Source: Methanolobus profundi (GTDB lineage Archaea > Halobacteriota > Methanosarcinia > Methanosarcinales > Methanosarcinaceae). From it: 64,000 nt of DNA. Under the pieces are notes generated by a model. The model was not told where the DNA came from, did no database searches, and saw only the letters and a program-made list of their open reading frames with translations. The position numbers were made by a program, and so were the translations under genes. The stretch spans positions 80,374-144,373 of the forward strand of contig NZ_FOUJ01000002.1 of the NCBI RefSeq assembly GCF_900114835.1, written 5' to 3'. Position 1 is the first letter of the stretch. Each line of letters opens with the position of its first letter. Of this stretch, positions 53,059-61,313 are shown piece by piece.

Positions 53059-53313
53059 AAGTTACTACAGCAAAATTCCAATTTTCAAAAGTTATATTTA
53101 GTTTGAATCCCACTCCACATTAGTACAATGCGATTGTACAAAATTATTTACCAATACATAAAATAATTATGGCCACAGATTAAACTGTACACAGATATTA
53201 TAATTGAAAATACATAGAAATAACTATCTGTAGCTGGTGCCTACAAAAATAATCACTATTCTTACCAGCATACAGATGTTTTATTGACTTGAATTATACT
53301 GAGTTTAGAAAAG
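53059..53313. other. AT-rich region between comE and the exported-protein gene
   Basis: No ORF is supported. A perfect palindromic repeat GTACAAT-GCG-ATTGTAC occupies 53123-53139. The rest is AT-rich and featureless to my reading. Confidence 0.5.
53123..53139. repeat. 7-bp perfect inverted repeat, operator-like
   Basis: GTACAAT and ATTGTAC with a 3-nt GCG centre. It lies 112 nt upstream of the ATG of the gene starting at 53011 and fits a dimeric regulator's site, with no T-tract to suggest a terminator. Confidence 0.4.
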
Positions 53314-53868
53314 TTACAGAGCGGATATATCCATAAACCTCTTTATTATAGTCTCCGGGGACATGCCGATAACCGGAGCATCGGTGTTCCCCGGCTCTGC
53401 TTTTACAACTATTATTCCATTATCCACTGAGCTAAGGGTTTCCCTGAGAGTCTCGGAAGTGTCAACCTCATAGACCTCGTTGTTACCTGCACCTTTTGCA
53501 ACCTCTGCAAGGTCAGTGTTCTTTGAAGTTGCTGTAGGCTGGTTACCTGTGGAACCATAGGCACGATTATCAACTATGACCAGCAGGTAGTTCTCTGGCT
53601 GGACGGAGGCTATTGTCGCAAGGGTTCCCATATTCATGAGAACGGAGCCATCGCCATCTATTGTTATGACCTTCTTATCAGGTCTTGAAAGTGCAAGACC
53701 AAGTCCTATTGATGAAGCAAGTCCCATGGAACCCAGCATGTAGAAATTATTTGGCATATCGCAGACATGATGCAGTTCCTTACATGGAATTCCGATATTG
53801 GCCACAAGTAATGCGTCCGTTGCCTTTGTCTTTGAAACTATCTCGTTGATAGCATCTATACGCTTCAT
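53314..53868 (-). CDS. comE: Sulfopyruvate decarboxylase, beta subunit
   Basis: With ComD converts sulfopyruvate to sulfoacetaldehyde for coenzyme M. The 184-residue beta subunit carries the thiamine-diphosphate motif: 'TIDGDGSVLMNMGTLATI' starting with Gly-Asp-Gly and ending in the 'NRAYGSTGNQ' region. It overlaps the comD stop by one base (TAATG). Third gene of the cysteate synthase-comD-comE operon. Confidence 0.93.
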   Translation of the reverse strand: MKRIDAINEIVSKTKATDALLVANIGIPCKELHHVCDMPNNFYMLGSMGLASSIGLGLALSRPDKKVITIDGDGSVLMNMGTLATIASVQPENYLLVIVDNRAYGSTGNQPTATSKNTDLAEVAKGAGNNEVYEVDTSETLRETLSSVDNGIIVVKAEPGNTDAPVIGMSPETIIKRFMDISAL

Positions 53869-54392
53869 TACTGCTTCCTCCAGAACTGTATAGGCAGAAG
53901 TACAGCTACAGGCATCTTCTTCTCAGATGCCAGCTCCCATGCCTTTGAGACCATATCTGCCGGATCAGTGTCCTTTTCAGGTATGAAATAAGGAATATCC
54001 ATGGTGTCGAACAGCTTTGTTGTAAGCTCACCCATTGGCACCTGTGCCACTATAGGTTCACCCAGCACACCCCTGTGACTTATCACCATCAGAAGCGGGA
54101 TCTTGTAGAGCATATTGAGCGATGCAAGTGCATTGATGGAATTACCCAGACCTGAGTTCTGCATGAGCATTGCAGGTCTTTTACCGCCCATGTAGGCACC
54201 GGCACACACTCCCACGCCTTCTTCCTCACGGGTCACAGGCAAATGAAGGATATCAGGGTCTTCCTCCACCATGTTAATGAGCTTGCCCAGATTTGCACAT
54301 GGTACACTCACGATGAAGTCTATTTCTGCATCCTTTATTCCTTTGAATATGGATTCTGAAGGTGTCAGATCACCTGATAAAGAGGGAGACAT
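53868..54392 (-). CDS. comD: Sulfopyruvate decarboxylase, alpha subunit
   Basis: The 174-residue alpha subunit supplies the pyrimidine-binding domain: 'VPCANLGKLINMVEEDP', 'REEEGVGVCAGAYMGGKRP' with the catalytic-Glu region and 'MLMQNSGLGNSINAL'. It lies 2 nt after the cysteate synthase stop. The split alpha/beta arrangement is usual in methanogens. Confidence 0.93.
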   Translation of the reverse strand: MSPSLSGDLTPSESIFKGIKDAEIDFIVSVPCANLGKLINMVEEDPDILHLPVTREEEGVGVCAGAYMGGKRPAMLMQNSGLGNSINALASLNMLYKIPLLMVISHRGVLGEPIVAQVPMGELTTKLFDTMDIPYFIPEKDTDPADMVSKAWELASEKKMPVAVLLPIQFWRKQ

Positions 54393-54394
54393 GG

Positions 54395-55645
54395 TTATGC
54401 GCCTAATTTTTCCATTACAGCTGTTACTATCCTGTCCTCTGCATCCTCATCATCTGCAGAGACCGAAAGGAACACAGGCAGTAGTTTTAACTCATAGTCC
54501 TCAGCCAGACGTTTTTGACCGCCACCTGTAATGTTCAGGACGATACGGTCATCAGCTTTTACCTTACCTGCTTCCACAGCCTGCATAAGAGTTGCAACAG
54601 CAACTGCTGCTGCAGGGATGAGGTCTATACCTTCTGAGCTTTCAAAGAGTTCCTGTGCATCGGCTGCTTCCTGCTTGCTTACTGCATAGATGTCACCATC
54701 TGTTGCTTCAAGAGCATCCTTTACACCACCTTTTACAGCAAAAGGTGGTTTCCTGTTAAAGAGAACATCATCATAGATCCCATCAGGACATGCAGCATCG
54801 ACTGCATCTGAACCTTTCCAGAGAGAATAAAGTGGAGCACATGGAAGGCTCTGTCCAAGATGTAGTTTTGGTACGGTGTTCCCGAAGCGACCGTCAGCGG
54901 CAAGTCTCATGGAAGCTTCCCATGCGGATATTCCACCAGTACCGCTCCCAACAGCCTGGAAATAGTGATCAGGGAGGTTGCCTGATGTCAATACCGCATC
55001 GAGCATCACTGTACCCATACCATCACGTCTGGCAACGTTCTTTGCGCCGCCCTCGTTAACAAAACCATCCCTTGCTGCTATCTTTCCTGCAAGGGTAATC
55101 GCATCAAAATAGTCACCTTTCACCGTTACAAGGCATACTGAACTGTTATCGTCATGTGTGGTCCATAATCTGTGAGCGCTTTCCTCCGGCACCACAAGAA
55201 GCAGAGGCTGACCTGTTATGCTGCATGCATGGGCAAATGCCCTGGCAGTGTTCCCTGCAGATGCGACCACCATTACTCTTTTTTCATCCTGCTCGCGGAG
55301 TCTCTGCATAGTTGGAAATGACTCAAGGTCCTTGAAGGTGCAGGTCATAAGATATGCATCTTTCTCCGGCCAGTAACCGTTAAAAGCGACCCACAGGTTA
55401 GTAAGACCAAGAGCTGAAGCAAGTTTCTCACTTTTGTAAGTAACAGTTCTTCCAGAACCTTCCTCGATAATATCTTCTACAGGAAGCCAGTTATAATACC
55501 TCCAGATACCTGGCATATCAGTGGGTTCCAATTGTTCTGATGAATAATAAGTACGGATCAGAGAATCATCACTCTGACTACAAGCTAATGAATAAGGATC
55601 CTGAACTTCGCCACATTGCAGGCATTTTACACTGTACTTGTCCAT
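54395..55645 (-). CDS. Cysteate synthase
   Basis: PLP enzyme that makes L-cysteate from O-phosphoserine and sulfite, the first step of the coenzyme M route in Methanosarcinales. The 416-residue protein is threonine-synthase-like: N-terminal 'VKCLQCGEVQDPYS' half zinc-finger, PLP-Lys region 'LMTCTFKDLESFPTM', 'VVASAGNTARAFAHA' and the C-terminal 'VLNITGGGQKR'. Threonine synthase is excluded mainly by the downstream comDE genes and the family context. A transaminase then gives sulfopyruvate. Confidence 0.9.
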   Translation of the reverse strand: MDKYSVKCLQCGEVQDPYSLACSQSDDSLIRTYYSSEQLEPTDMPGIWRYYNWLPVEDIIEEGSGRTVTYKSEKLASALGLTNLWVAFNGYWPEKDAYLMTCTFKDLESFPTMQRLREQDEKRVMVVASAGNTARAFAHACSITGQPLLLVVPEESAHRLWTTHDDNSSVCLVTVKGDYFDAITLAGKIAARDGFVNEGGAKNVARRDGMGTVMLDAVLTSGNLPDHYFQAVGSGTGGISAWEASMRLAADGRFGNTVPKLHLGQSLPCAPLYSLWKGSDAVDAACPDGIYDDVLFNRKPPFAVKGGVKDALEATDGDIYAVSKQEAADAQELFESSEGIDLIPAAAVAVATLMQAVEAGKVKADDRIVLNITGGGQKRLAEDYELKLLPVFLSVSADDEDAEDRIVTAVMEKLGA

Positions 55646-55782
55646 ACTGCAAATGAGGAAAGAGCAATTATAAAAGTTACCCTCTTGCCAGAGGTTTTAG
55701 TCCAAATACGGATAAATAATACTGCAGTATTATACAAAACGGCCATAAATTCACGAGTTCATCATAAAAAATAAGAAGGAGA

Positions 55783-56505
55783 TCACTCCTTATTTTCAAT
55801 TACTTCATGATATATTTCCTTTCCTGCAAAATTTCCCATCATATAATACTGGCGAACCTCGGGCCCAAGACCATCTATTATATGCTCGATGGAGTCAAAG
55901 CTCTTTGACAATTTTTCAACCTGTCCTTCTGTGACAGAACTTCCTTTCTCATGTTCGAAATAGTCTTTGAGTATTCCATCGATAACACCCTTGAAGTGCC
56001 AGTCCTGAACTGATGATGGAGTGATCGCAATGGATGTCTTGTAGAGTTTAAGGATATCACCCTGCATACCCATTCCCACCAGGGCAATCAGTTTGCCGGC
56101 AAGGGATTCAAGGGACCCTGGTGTGCTTTCAAGCAGTTCATCATAAATAGAGAGTGCATCCTCGAACCTTGTCAGTTTGTTAAGAAGCATCCCATGATGA
56201 TTTCTGACCTGTGCATCTTCCGGGAACTTCTCACTGGCCTCAGAAAGATAAGTAAGAGCATCTTCATTCATTTCCACCATTTCAAATACCATGGAGGTCT
56301 GCAAGAGCCTTTCCTTTTCATCTTCGATCTGCATCAGGAAAGCTTCTGCAAAGCCAATGCCCCGCTCTGTCTGCTCAAGTCCGTGATAAGTGGCAACGAT
56401 CTGAAGAAGATATTCCATACTCGGAGTGTCACGGAAAGTCTCTTTCAGATTACGAAGGTTCTCTGTTAATGCAGCTTTCATGTTCGGTTCCGTATTATCA
56501 TCCAT
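55783..56505 (-). CDS. TPR-containing protein
   Basis: A 240-residue soluble helical protein with three or four recognisable tetratricopeptide units, e.g. 'MNEDALTYLSEASEKFPED' and 'FEDALSIYDELLESTPGS'. I use the ATG at 56505 because the frame beyond it overlaps the HAD gene and has no homology. It lies 31 nt after the HAD gene and is likely co-transcribed. The role is protein-protein scaffolding in general; no partner is known. Confidence 0.75.
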   Translation of the reverse strand: MDDNTEPNMKAALTENLRNLKETFRDTPSMEYLLQIVATYHGLEQTERGIGFAEAFLMQIEDEKERLLQTSMVFEMVEMNEDALTYLSEASEKFPEDAQVRNHHGMLLNKLTRFEDALSIYDELLESTPGSLESLAGKLIALVGMGMQGDILKLYKTSIAITPSSVQDWHFKGVIDGILKDYFEHEKGSSVTEGQVEKLSKSFDSIEHIIDGLGPEVRQYYMMGNFAGKEIYHEVIENKE

Positions 56506-56536
56506 GAAAGTATATTGTAGAGATATATTTAAAATC

Positions 56537-57205
56537 TTACGAATTATCGCATAAGTGTCCTTTCTCAAGGATGTTGTAAAGATATGCCTGCAACGAAGCA
56601 TGATCATTCAATATCATGTCCGCCTCGGATAACTTATCAGGAGTAATATACGTTGGTACACCCACACAGTAAAGACCCGCCTTTTTTGCAGACTCCACAC
56701 CCATAGGAGCATTCTCCACCACGATACATTCCTCTTTGCCGATACCCAACATCTCAACGGCCTTAAGATATGGCTCAGGGTACGGCTTTCCATAATGCAC
56801 ATCTTCACCGGACACTATCACATCAAAGATACCCGGGAAGAACTGGTCCATGAAAGATTCCACTGTCACTCTCTCAGAACCTGTAACAACAGCCAGCTTG
56901 AAATCTTTCTTCAGAACGGACAGGCACTCCACCATACCTTCGAATGGCTTTACATCAGCGATACTGGTGAATATCTCGATCTTCCTTTCCAGTATGCTGT
57001 CATACATGTCCGGATCAAGTTCCCTGCCTGCTTTCTCAAAGAGCCACTCAAGTCCTACCCTGTGATTGGCACCTTCAACCTCATATATGTCAGCAGGAGT
57101 TACATTGACACCTACTTCACTGGAAACCTGGATCCATGCCTGTGCATGATACGTCATAGAGTCCACAAGCACACCATCCATGTCAAAAATAAGGGAACTT
57201 AGCAT
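56537..57205 (-). CDS. HAD-superfamily phosphatase/phosphoglucomutase-like
   Basis: A 222-residue HAD hydrolase of the beta-phosphoglucomutase-like subfamily. Motif I is 'IFDMDGVLVDS' (nucleophile and acid Asp), motif II 'LAVVTGSERV', the Lys in 'VHYGKPYPEPYL' and motif IV 'IVVENAPMGVESAKKA'. The alpha-helical cap follows motif I. The substrate is probably a sugar phosphate, but it is not determined by the sequence. Confidence 0.9.
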   Translation of the reverse strand: MLSSLIFDMDGVLVDSMTYHAQAWIQVSSEVGVNVTPADIYEVEGANHRVGLEWLFEKAGRELDPDMYDSILERKIEIFTSIADVKPFEGMVECLSVLKKDFKLAVVTGSERVTVESFMDQFFPGIFDVIVSGEDVHYGKPYPEPYLKAVEMLGIGKEECIVVENAPMGVESAKKAGLYCVGVPTYITPDKLSEADMILNDHASLQAYLYNILEKGHLCDNS

Positions 57206-57269
57206 GGGCTCTAATTATTCTAATGCAGGATAAACCTTATGTGACAAAGTGTGACAATGCTTCCCAGGG

Positions 57270-60200
57270 TCACACTTCGGTCGTAGTTGTGTTGCTATCA
57301 CTATACCATCTCTCAGGCAGAGTGTAATCCAGCGTATCACTGTAAACGGATGGCAAGAAGAACTGTGTTCCTCTGTCATCAAGTGAAACTGTGAAGCCAG
57401 GATCAATGGAATTGAGCTTCTCCCTTGTTGCATCGGCCGTAACTGACTTTCCAACACGATACAATGCGAACTGCTTGTTGTACAGTACAGATGTGGAATT
57501 TGGATCGATCGCCAATGCCTTATCATAACTTTCAATGGCATCATCCACTTCACCCATGACATTCAACACAAAACCCTTGTTGTACCAGGCAGTGATACAT
57601 GAAGGATCAAGTTCCAGTGCTTTATCATAGAAAGCTATGGAGCCCTTGTAGCTGCTTCTCATATAGGAGAGCGTTCCAAGGTGATACCATGCAGAAGCAC
57701 TTGTAGGATCAGTTGCTGCTGATAGCTCGAAAGTGGAATATGCATTTGCAATGTCATCCATTAGATAATAATTGAAGGCTTTCCTGTTAAGGACATTCAC
57801 ATTATCCGGCTCAAGCTCCAGGATGGAATCATACGTTGTAAGAGCATCCTCATAGTTACCAAGTCTTTCGTAAATGGACGCCTTCCCCAGTAGTGCAATT
57901 GAATCCTCAGGAGAAAGGACAAGTATCCTGTCATAGAAACCAATGGCAATATCATAACTACCAAGTCCTTCTGCTGCACTGCTCTGGAACCTCAGGACGG
58001 TGACATTCGTCGGATCGTACTTCAGCACATTGTTGAAAGCATCTATGGACTTGTCATAGCTTCCTGTCTGGTATGCTGCATATCCGGTCCTGTACCAGAG
58101 GTCGGTGTTCTGAGTGTCCTCCTTCAGCATTGCCTCATAGTACGGAAGGGATTCGGAATATGATCCCAGATGATCGTAAGATGATGCTATATAGTTGAGA
58201 GCATCGTAATTTGAAGGTTCATCTGCCAGAACAATTTCCAGTGATCCTACAGACAACTGATAATCTCCGTTGTTGTAGTGTGATAATCCCTTATTGTACC
58301 ATGTCCTGACATTATCAGGCTCGAACATAAGGGCCTGTTCATAACAATAGATAGCTTCAGAGTATTTTCCAAGAAGGTCGTAGGCTGATGCCATACTTCC
58401 CCATGCATCGACAGACTCCGGATCAAGAAGTATCGCCTTTGTATAGGAATCTATAGCTTCCTGAGGCATTGACATCCCTTCATAGCTTGAACCTCTGGAA
58501 ACCCATACCTGGTCATAGGTCACAACCTCACCTAGTATCTCAGAACCGTCTACTGAATAGAGATTACCATAGGATAGAGAATCCGAACCGTACCAGATGA
58601 ACAGATCAGAACTGAAAACATCATCATCCATTACCCCGAAGAGCAGAGATGATCCGGAATAATCTGAAGATGAACTGTTGCCCTGATCAAGAAGTTCCTG
58701 GTTAACTGTTAACTGGAATCTGGCAACTGAATGTGAAGGGTCCAATACAAGGATCTGCTCATAACATTCAATGGCCCCTTCATACTTTCTAAGTTCATGC
58801 AACGCATTGGCCTTTCCAAGCCATGCATCTATTGACCCTGGATGAAGTTCGAGTACTTCTCCATAAACATCCGCAGAATCATCATACTTCTCAAGGTTGT
58901 CAAGGTCAAGTGCCTTGTTATAAAGAGCTGCTGTAAAGTTGCCTTCAAGTTTTACAGCCTTAGAGTATGCTTTTTGTGCATCATTGTACTTGCCAAGCTT
59001 ATCATAGACCAGGCCAAGATCATAATAGACCTTTGCACATGACCTGTCAGCTTTTAGTGCCTTATCATAAGAATCAGTAGCTTCCTCATATTGCTCAAGG
59101 GCCTCATATGCTTTTGCCTGATCATACCACACTACAGGATGACCGGATTCAATGGCGCCTGCATTGCCAAATGCCTCGACCGCATTCTCATAATTGCCCA
59201 TCTTGTAGAAAGCAAGACCTTTATTGAACCAGAGCAAAGCAGAATCGGAATCAAAATCAGGAGTAGCCTCATAACAATCAGAAAGCTCTACAGCCACGCC
59301 GAACAGACTGGCACCGGTACCGAAATTATTTGTTCCGGAGCTATCGGAACCAAGTTCCAATGCTTTATCATAAGCCTCTATAGCTTCGGCATATTTACCC
59401 ATGGAATCTAAGAGATTGCCTTTGAGGGACCATACCTCACCATTTTCCGGCTGATAAAGAAGCACCTGGTTGTAAGCTTTCAGAGATGATTCATAATTTC
59501 CGAGCTGTTCATAGAGAACTCCCATCTGATACCAGGCATCTACAGCATATGGATCTTTGGTCACAATAGCATCATATTGCTGAACAGCTTCCTCGAGCTG
59601 GCCTATGAGCACAAGGTCCTGTGCTTTATTGTTGCGTGCTCTGATGTTCTCCTGATCGAACTCAATGGCCTTCTCATACGAAATAATAGCTTGCTGGTAA
59701 TCCCCAAGAGCATCATAGTTCACGCCTTTACCATACCAGTGATCAGCATTGTCAGGTTCTACCTCAAGTGCCTTATTATAGATATCAATAGAATCATTGT
59801 ACTTACCAATACTATACAGACTGGCTGCATTTATTGAAAGTGCTTCTGATCTGGAATTAGAAAGATCAACGATCATATCATAATATACAAGGGACTCGTT
59901 GTATCTTCCAAGTTCTTCAAGTGAAAGGGCCTTCCAGTACCATACACTTGGAACTCTTGTATCAAGACCTCTGTCATCAATGATATGACCCTGAGATATC
60001 CCCAGAAGGGAGAATGTACCGATATCAAAGACCTCTTCATAATCTGAGACACTTTCATTTGATAATAAGTAAAGGGACTCATCATAGTGCAACAAGGCCC
60101 CTTCGTTATCACCCTGACCTGAAAGCACCATACCTTTCTTGAAATGGGCCGCAGGGGAATCCGGATAACTGGAAAGAATATCATCATATATCGTGGATGC

Positions 60201-60446
60201 TGAATCATATTTACCCAACAGGATATAGGTAGAACCCTTATTGTCAAGGACCTGGATATTATCTGGATCAGTTTCAAGGACCTGATCATAATAGGTCATC
60301 GCTTCCTCATAGCTACCATTCATTGTCAAAGAAGCTGCAATTGAGATCGAACCCCCTGGATCCTGCCCCAGACTGTCAGCTAAAGGGCATAGATATAGGC
60401 TGGACAATAGTAAGATAACAAGGAGGACAGGGTTTTTAAACAACAT
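57270..60446 (-). CDS. Large exported TPR-repeat protein
   Basis: A 1058-residue protein with a signal peptide (basic start, 'VILLLSSLYLCPL', cleavage near residue 25) followed by more than twenty tandem 34-residue tetratricopeptide units of the 'YDKALELDPxxxxAWYNKG' type. Two spacers without repeats (about 370-400 and 580-650) divide the array. No membrane anchor or catalytic domain is visible at the C-terminus. An extracellular scaffold is likely; the partners are unknown. It is divergent from the IMPACT gene. Confidence 0.88.
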   Translation of the reverse strand: MLFKNPVLLVILLLSSLYLCPLADSLGQDPGGSISIAASLTMNGSYEEAMTYYDQVLETDPDNIQVLDNKGSTYILLGKYDSASTIYDDILSSYPDSPAAHFKKGMVLSGQGDNEGALLHYDESLYLLSNESVSDYEEVFDIGTFSLLGISQGHIIDDRGLDTRVPSVWYWKALSLEELGRYNESLVYYDMIVDLSNSRSEALSINAASLYSIGKYNDSIDIYNKALEVEPDNADHWYGKGVNYDALGDYQQAIISYEKAIEFDQENIRARNNKAQDLVLIGQLEEAVQQYDAIVTKDPYAVDAWYQMGVLYEQLGNYESSLKAYNQVLLYQPENGEVWSLKGNLLDSMGKYAEAIEAYDKALELGSDSSGTNNFGTGASLFGVAVELSDCYEATPDFDSDSALLWFNKGLAFYKMGNYENAVEAFGNAGAIESGHPVVWYDQAKAYEALEQYEEATDSYDKALKADRSCAKVYYDLGLVYDKLGKYNDAQKAYSKAVKLEGNFTAALYNKALDLDNLEKYDDSADVYGEVLELHPGSIDAWLGKANALHELRKYEGAIECYEQILVLDPSHSVARFQLTVNQELLDQGNSSSSDYSGSSLLFGVMDDDVFSSDLFIWYGSDSLSYGNLYSVDGSEILGEVVTYDQVWVSRGSSYEGMSMPQEAIDSYTKAILLDPESVDAWGSMASAYDLLGKYSEAIYCYEQALMFEPDNVRTWYNKGLSHYNNGDYQLSVGSLEIVLADEPSNYDALNYIASSYDHLGSYSESLPYYEAMLKEDTQNTDLWYRTGYAAYQTGSYDKSIDAFNNVLKYDPTNVTVLRFQSSAAEGLGSYDIAIGFYDRILVLSPEDSIALLGKASIYERLGNYEDALTTYDSILELEPDNVNVLNRKAFNYYLMDDIANAYSTFELSAATDPTSASAWYHLGTLSYMRSSYKGSIAFYDKALELDPSCITAWYNKGFVLNVMGEVDDAIESYDKALAIDPNSTSVLYNKQFALYRVGKSVTADATREKLNSIDPGFTVSLDDRGTQFFLPSVYSDTLDYTLPERWYSDSNTTTTEV

Positions 60447-60599
60447 AACATTACCTGAGGTAGAGAATTTAATGCTAATGATCGTATCTAGATTAAATAG
60501 TGAGTTTTAGTATTTACGTATATCTAAATATTTGTGAACAATATATGTGCAGAATATTATAAAAATCATTTGATGAGAATACAGAACTGGTGAATTAAC

Positions 60600-61199
60600 T
60601 TGCTTATTTACAGAACATTGAAAGAACAGGGTTATGCCCTGAAAGAGATAAAGAACTCGACCTTTATAGGATATGCCAGCCCTGTCCGGGATGAGAATGA
60701 AGCAAAGGAGTTCATAGATCTTGTAAAGAGCAAGCATAATGATGCTAATCACAACGTATCTGCATATCTTATCAATTCCAACAATGTACTTGCAATGAAA
60801 TACGATGATGATGGCGAACCTTCGGGAAGTTCTGGAAAGCCCGTATTCAAAGTACTTGAGATGAAAGAGCTCAGCAATGTTGTGGTGGTGGTGAGCAGGT
60901 ATTTCGGAGGGATCAAACTTGGATTCGGAGGGCTTTCCAGAGCATATAGGGAAGCTGCTGTGGAAGCCATTGAGAATGCAGGTATCATGGAAGTTCACGA
61001 AAGAACACGCATTGTGATAAGATCAGGTTACCCGGACATAGATACGGTAACAAAACTAGTTGAAGGGGCAGCAGGTAGCATCATTAAGACAGACTATTCT
61101 GATGTAGTGGACCTTGTGGTCGAAGTTGATTCTGAGATGGCAGAGGATCTTATAGAAAAGATTATCAACGTGACCAGTAACAGGGTTACTGTTAAATAA
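60600..61199 (+). CDS. IMPACT/YigZ family protein
   Basis: A 199-residue protein of the UPF0029/IMPACT family. The signature 'YDDDGEPSGSSGKPVFKVLE' (in part) and 'VVVVVSRYFGGIKLGFGGL' is characteristic; the C-terminal ferredoxin-like half begins near 115. Eukaryotic IMPACT regulates the kinase GCN2; the archaeal function is unknown. The start is TTG with a GGTGA ribosome-binding site, since no ATG lies near the family N-terminus. Confidence 0.9.
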   Translation: MLIYRTLKEQGYALKEIKNSTFIGYASPVRDENEAKEFIDLVKSKHNDANHNVSAYLINSNNVLAMKYDDDGEPSGSSGKPVFKVLEMKELSNVVVVVSRYFGGIKLGFGGLSRAYREAAVEAIENAGIMEVHERTRIVIRSGYPDIDTVTKLVEGAAGSIIKTDYSDVVDLVVEVDSEMAEDLIEKIINVTSNRVTVK

Positions 61200-61313
61200 G
61201 ATACTTCCACCTAAAACCAGGGTCAATACTATCATCTTATATTATTTTCCCGTGAGAAAATAAATAAGAAGACCCCCATTGCTAATTACCATCACCAAAG
61301 AATCGAGAGCACT

